Source of the DNA: CAYGXH01 sp964354485
GTDB lineage: Bacteria > Bacteroidota > Ignavibacteria > UBA10030 > SZUA-254
Assembly (NCBI GenBank): GCA_964354485.1
Contig: CAYGZY010000233.1
Span: 1-7,607, forward strand
Length of the DNA: 7,607 bases
Reading direction: 5' to 3'
Positions 6,326 through 7,607 of the stretch are shown one piece after another; position 1 is the first letter of the stretch; each line of letters opens with the position of its first letter. The notes beneath the pieces are model-generated. The model did not search any database, had not been told where the DNA came from, and saw only the letters and a list, made by a program, of their open reading frames with translations. The position numbers and the translations under genes were made by a program.

Positions 6326-7607
6326 TTATTTATTCTTTATACCGATGGATTCCAAACCATGACCTTGCGGACTTAATTCCCTTCTCCGTAAAAGATATGC
6401 AAAGAGCAATCCAAAAAATCCCAGACAGGAAAAGATCCACATACCGGGTGTATACCCACCCGGATTTGCCGCACTTGCACCTGAAACATCATTCGCCCAT
6501 CCGACAAGCAGATTGAAACCGAAAAGACCAATGTTTTGGATCATAGTCATCAGTCCGTAAGCGGTTCCGAGTTTTTTCTGGTCGACGATGTATGCGACGG
6601 AGGGCCACATCACTGCGGGGATGAGCGAAAATGCGATCCCCATGAGTGACATTGGTATCATGAGATACGCCGGTATGCTTGAATGAACGTCGAAGAAATC
6701 AATGTTCAGCACAAACGATCCCGAGATTCCCAACGGCGCCGCAAGATCAATCTTATATGCCATTATCAGATATACCGGCACGATCAGGAGCGAACCGAGC
6801 ATCATCAGTAGTGAGCGTTTGCCAATCTTATCCGTCAGTAAACCGAAGAGCGGCGTGAAAATCATCGCCGCGAGCGTCAGCATGCTCGAAAGATTTCCAC
6901 CGACTTCGCGGGTTGTACCGTGCGCTTCCTGGAAAAATTTTATCGCGAAGGTCTGAAAAGGAAACATCGCGGAATAAAATGTCACGCACAGAGCGGTGAT
7001 GTACCAGAAAGATCCGCTGAATTTGAATATCTCTTTAAACTTAATTTTATCCTGTTGCCCTTCCTTCGGCAGATCAAATCGTTTCGAAGCGTGTACATCC
7101 ATGATGTAATAAATTATTATGCAGATAACAGCGAATAACCCTGAAGAAACGGTCACCCAGAGCGGAGACTGCCAGTACTCGTACAGGCTCCTTCCCCACG
7201 AAGGTGCGTTTAACGCCATGAACGAGCCGAGCCGGGCGATCGTAAGATTCAATCCGAACGCAAACGCCAGCTGTTTTCCTTTAAACCAGCGGGCTATGAT
7301 TGTCGTTATTGCCACAATCATCGATTCGGCGCCTAAACCAAAGATCAATCTGCCGGCCGCCATTGTGTAAATGTTTCCCTGCAAGGCGGTCACCAAAGCC
7401 CCGATCATAATGATCACGGTGAAAATGAAAACTGATTTCCTGGTACCGATCCGGTCGATTATGATTCCGCCGATCAGTACCATGATTATGTTTGGAAAAC
7501 TGTATATCCCGTTCAGGAGTCCGATTTTTGAATCGGAGAAACCGAGTTGTGTTTTGAGCACATCGGCGAGCGGACTTATACTATCATAAATATAGTAATT
7601 GCCGAAC
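6326..7607 (-). CDS. MFSD1-like major facilitator transporter (N-terminus cut by window edge)
   Basis: About 426 residues of a 12-helix inner-membrane transporter are visible. The frame stays open to base 7607, reading FGNYYIYDSI at the edge, which is the first helix. The GTG at 7561 is therefore an internal Val and the true start lies outside. Motifs recall animal MFSD1: FG-Y-YD in TM1, PNI then GGIIIDRIGTR (loop 2-3), GRLIFGLGAES (7354-7322), WFKGK (7288-7274), ARLGS (7237-7223), FGLLTDKIGKR in the C-terminal half, and LGTAYGLM followed by IQN (about 6525-6572). Recalled MFSD1 shares the GR-FG-G-ES, WFKGK, AR-GS, GTAYG and IQN blocks. Human MFSD1 is a lysosomal dipeptide transporter, so a small-peptide substrate is inferred; other organic solutes remain possible. 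The C terminus is RRR followed by a short hydrophilic tail. The M29 peptidase gene follows after 29 bases, consistent with one operon. Confidence 0.9.
   Translation of the reverse strand, partial: FGNYYIYDSISPLADVLKTQLGFSDSKIGLLNGIYSFPNIIMVLIGGIIIDRIGTRKSVFIFTVIIMIGALVTALQGNIYTMAAGRLIFGLGAESMIVAITTIIARWFKGKQLAFAFGLNLTIARLGSFMALNAPSWGRSLYEYWQSPLWVTVSSGLFAVICIIIYYIMDVHASKRFDLPKEGQQDKIKFKEIFKFSGSFWYITALCVTFYSAMFPFQTFAIKFFQEAHGTTREVGGNLSSMLTLAAMIFTPLFGLLTDKIGKRSLLMMLGSLLIVPVYLIMAYKIDLAAPLGISGSFVLNIDFFDVHSSIPAYLMIPMSLMGIAFSLIPAVMWPSVAYIVDQKKLGTAYGLMTMIQNIGLFGFNLLVGWANDVSGASAANPGGYTPGMWIFSCLGFFGLLFAYLLRRRELSPQGHGLESIGIKNK

Noticed and set aside
7559..7561. GTG as the start codon of the MFS transporter gene
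   Set aside because: The frame stays open to the window edge and the extra residues (FGNYYIYDS...) form the conserved first helix of this transporter family, so the GTG encodes an internal valine and the gene is truncated.

Overview
The window looks like a chromosomal segment from a member of the Bacteroidota/Chlorobi (FCB) group, most likely an Ignavibacteria-like lineage. The main evidence is a secreted protein with a signal peptide and a type A type IX secretion (T9SS) C-terminal sorting domain, typical of that group. The other proteins fit this but do not prove it. All seven substantial genes lie on the minus strand, so transcription runs from high to low coordinates. Nothing suggests a phage, a transposon or an island.

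In order of transcription: (1) 7607-6326 is a major facilitator transporter cut by the window's right edge. It strongly resembles the MFSD1 family, whose animal member is a lysosomal dipeptide transporter. (2) 6296-5328 is a short M29/aminopeptidase T-type metallopeptidase. (3) 5326-4931 is a DUF2203 protein whose start is one base from the peptidase stop. These three are probably one operon, and a peptide-import plus peptide-hydrolysis role is a reasonable inference. (4) 4886-3498 is a MacA-like periplasmic adaptor with an unusual charged insert. (5) 3448-2228 is a MacB-type ABC permease. Together, 4 and 5 form a tripartite efflux or extrusion module, but its ATPase gene is not here. It would normally be expected next to or between them. 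(6) 2158-1253 is the T9SS-sorted secreted protein, preceded by a hairpin and a strong ribosome binding site. (7) 1003-1 is the N-terminal half of uvrB, cut by the left edge.

The main non-coding item is 1004-1252, between the secreted-protein gene and uvrB. It holds a degenerate array of 7-base repeats in several sequence families: GTCATTN, its inverted form AATGACA, CGTACTT and CTCAGCA. Inverted pairs within it can fold, and one perfect 10-bp pair is followed by a U6 tract on the minus strand, so it could act as a terminator. I see no tRNA, rRNA, CRISPR array, riboswitch or insertion sequence. No clearly new multi-gene system is evident. The best leads are the heptamer array, the MFSD1-like/M29/DUF2203 cluster and the ATPase-less MacAB-like pair.
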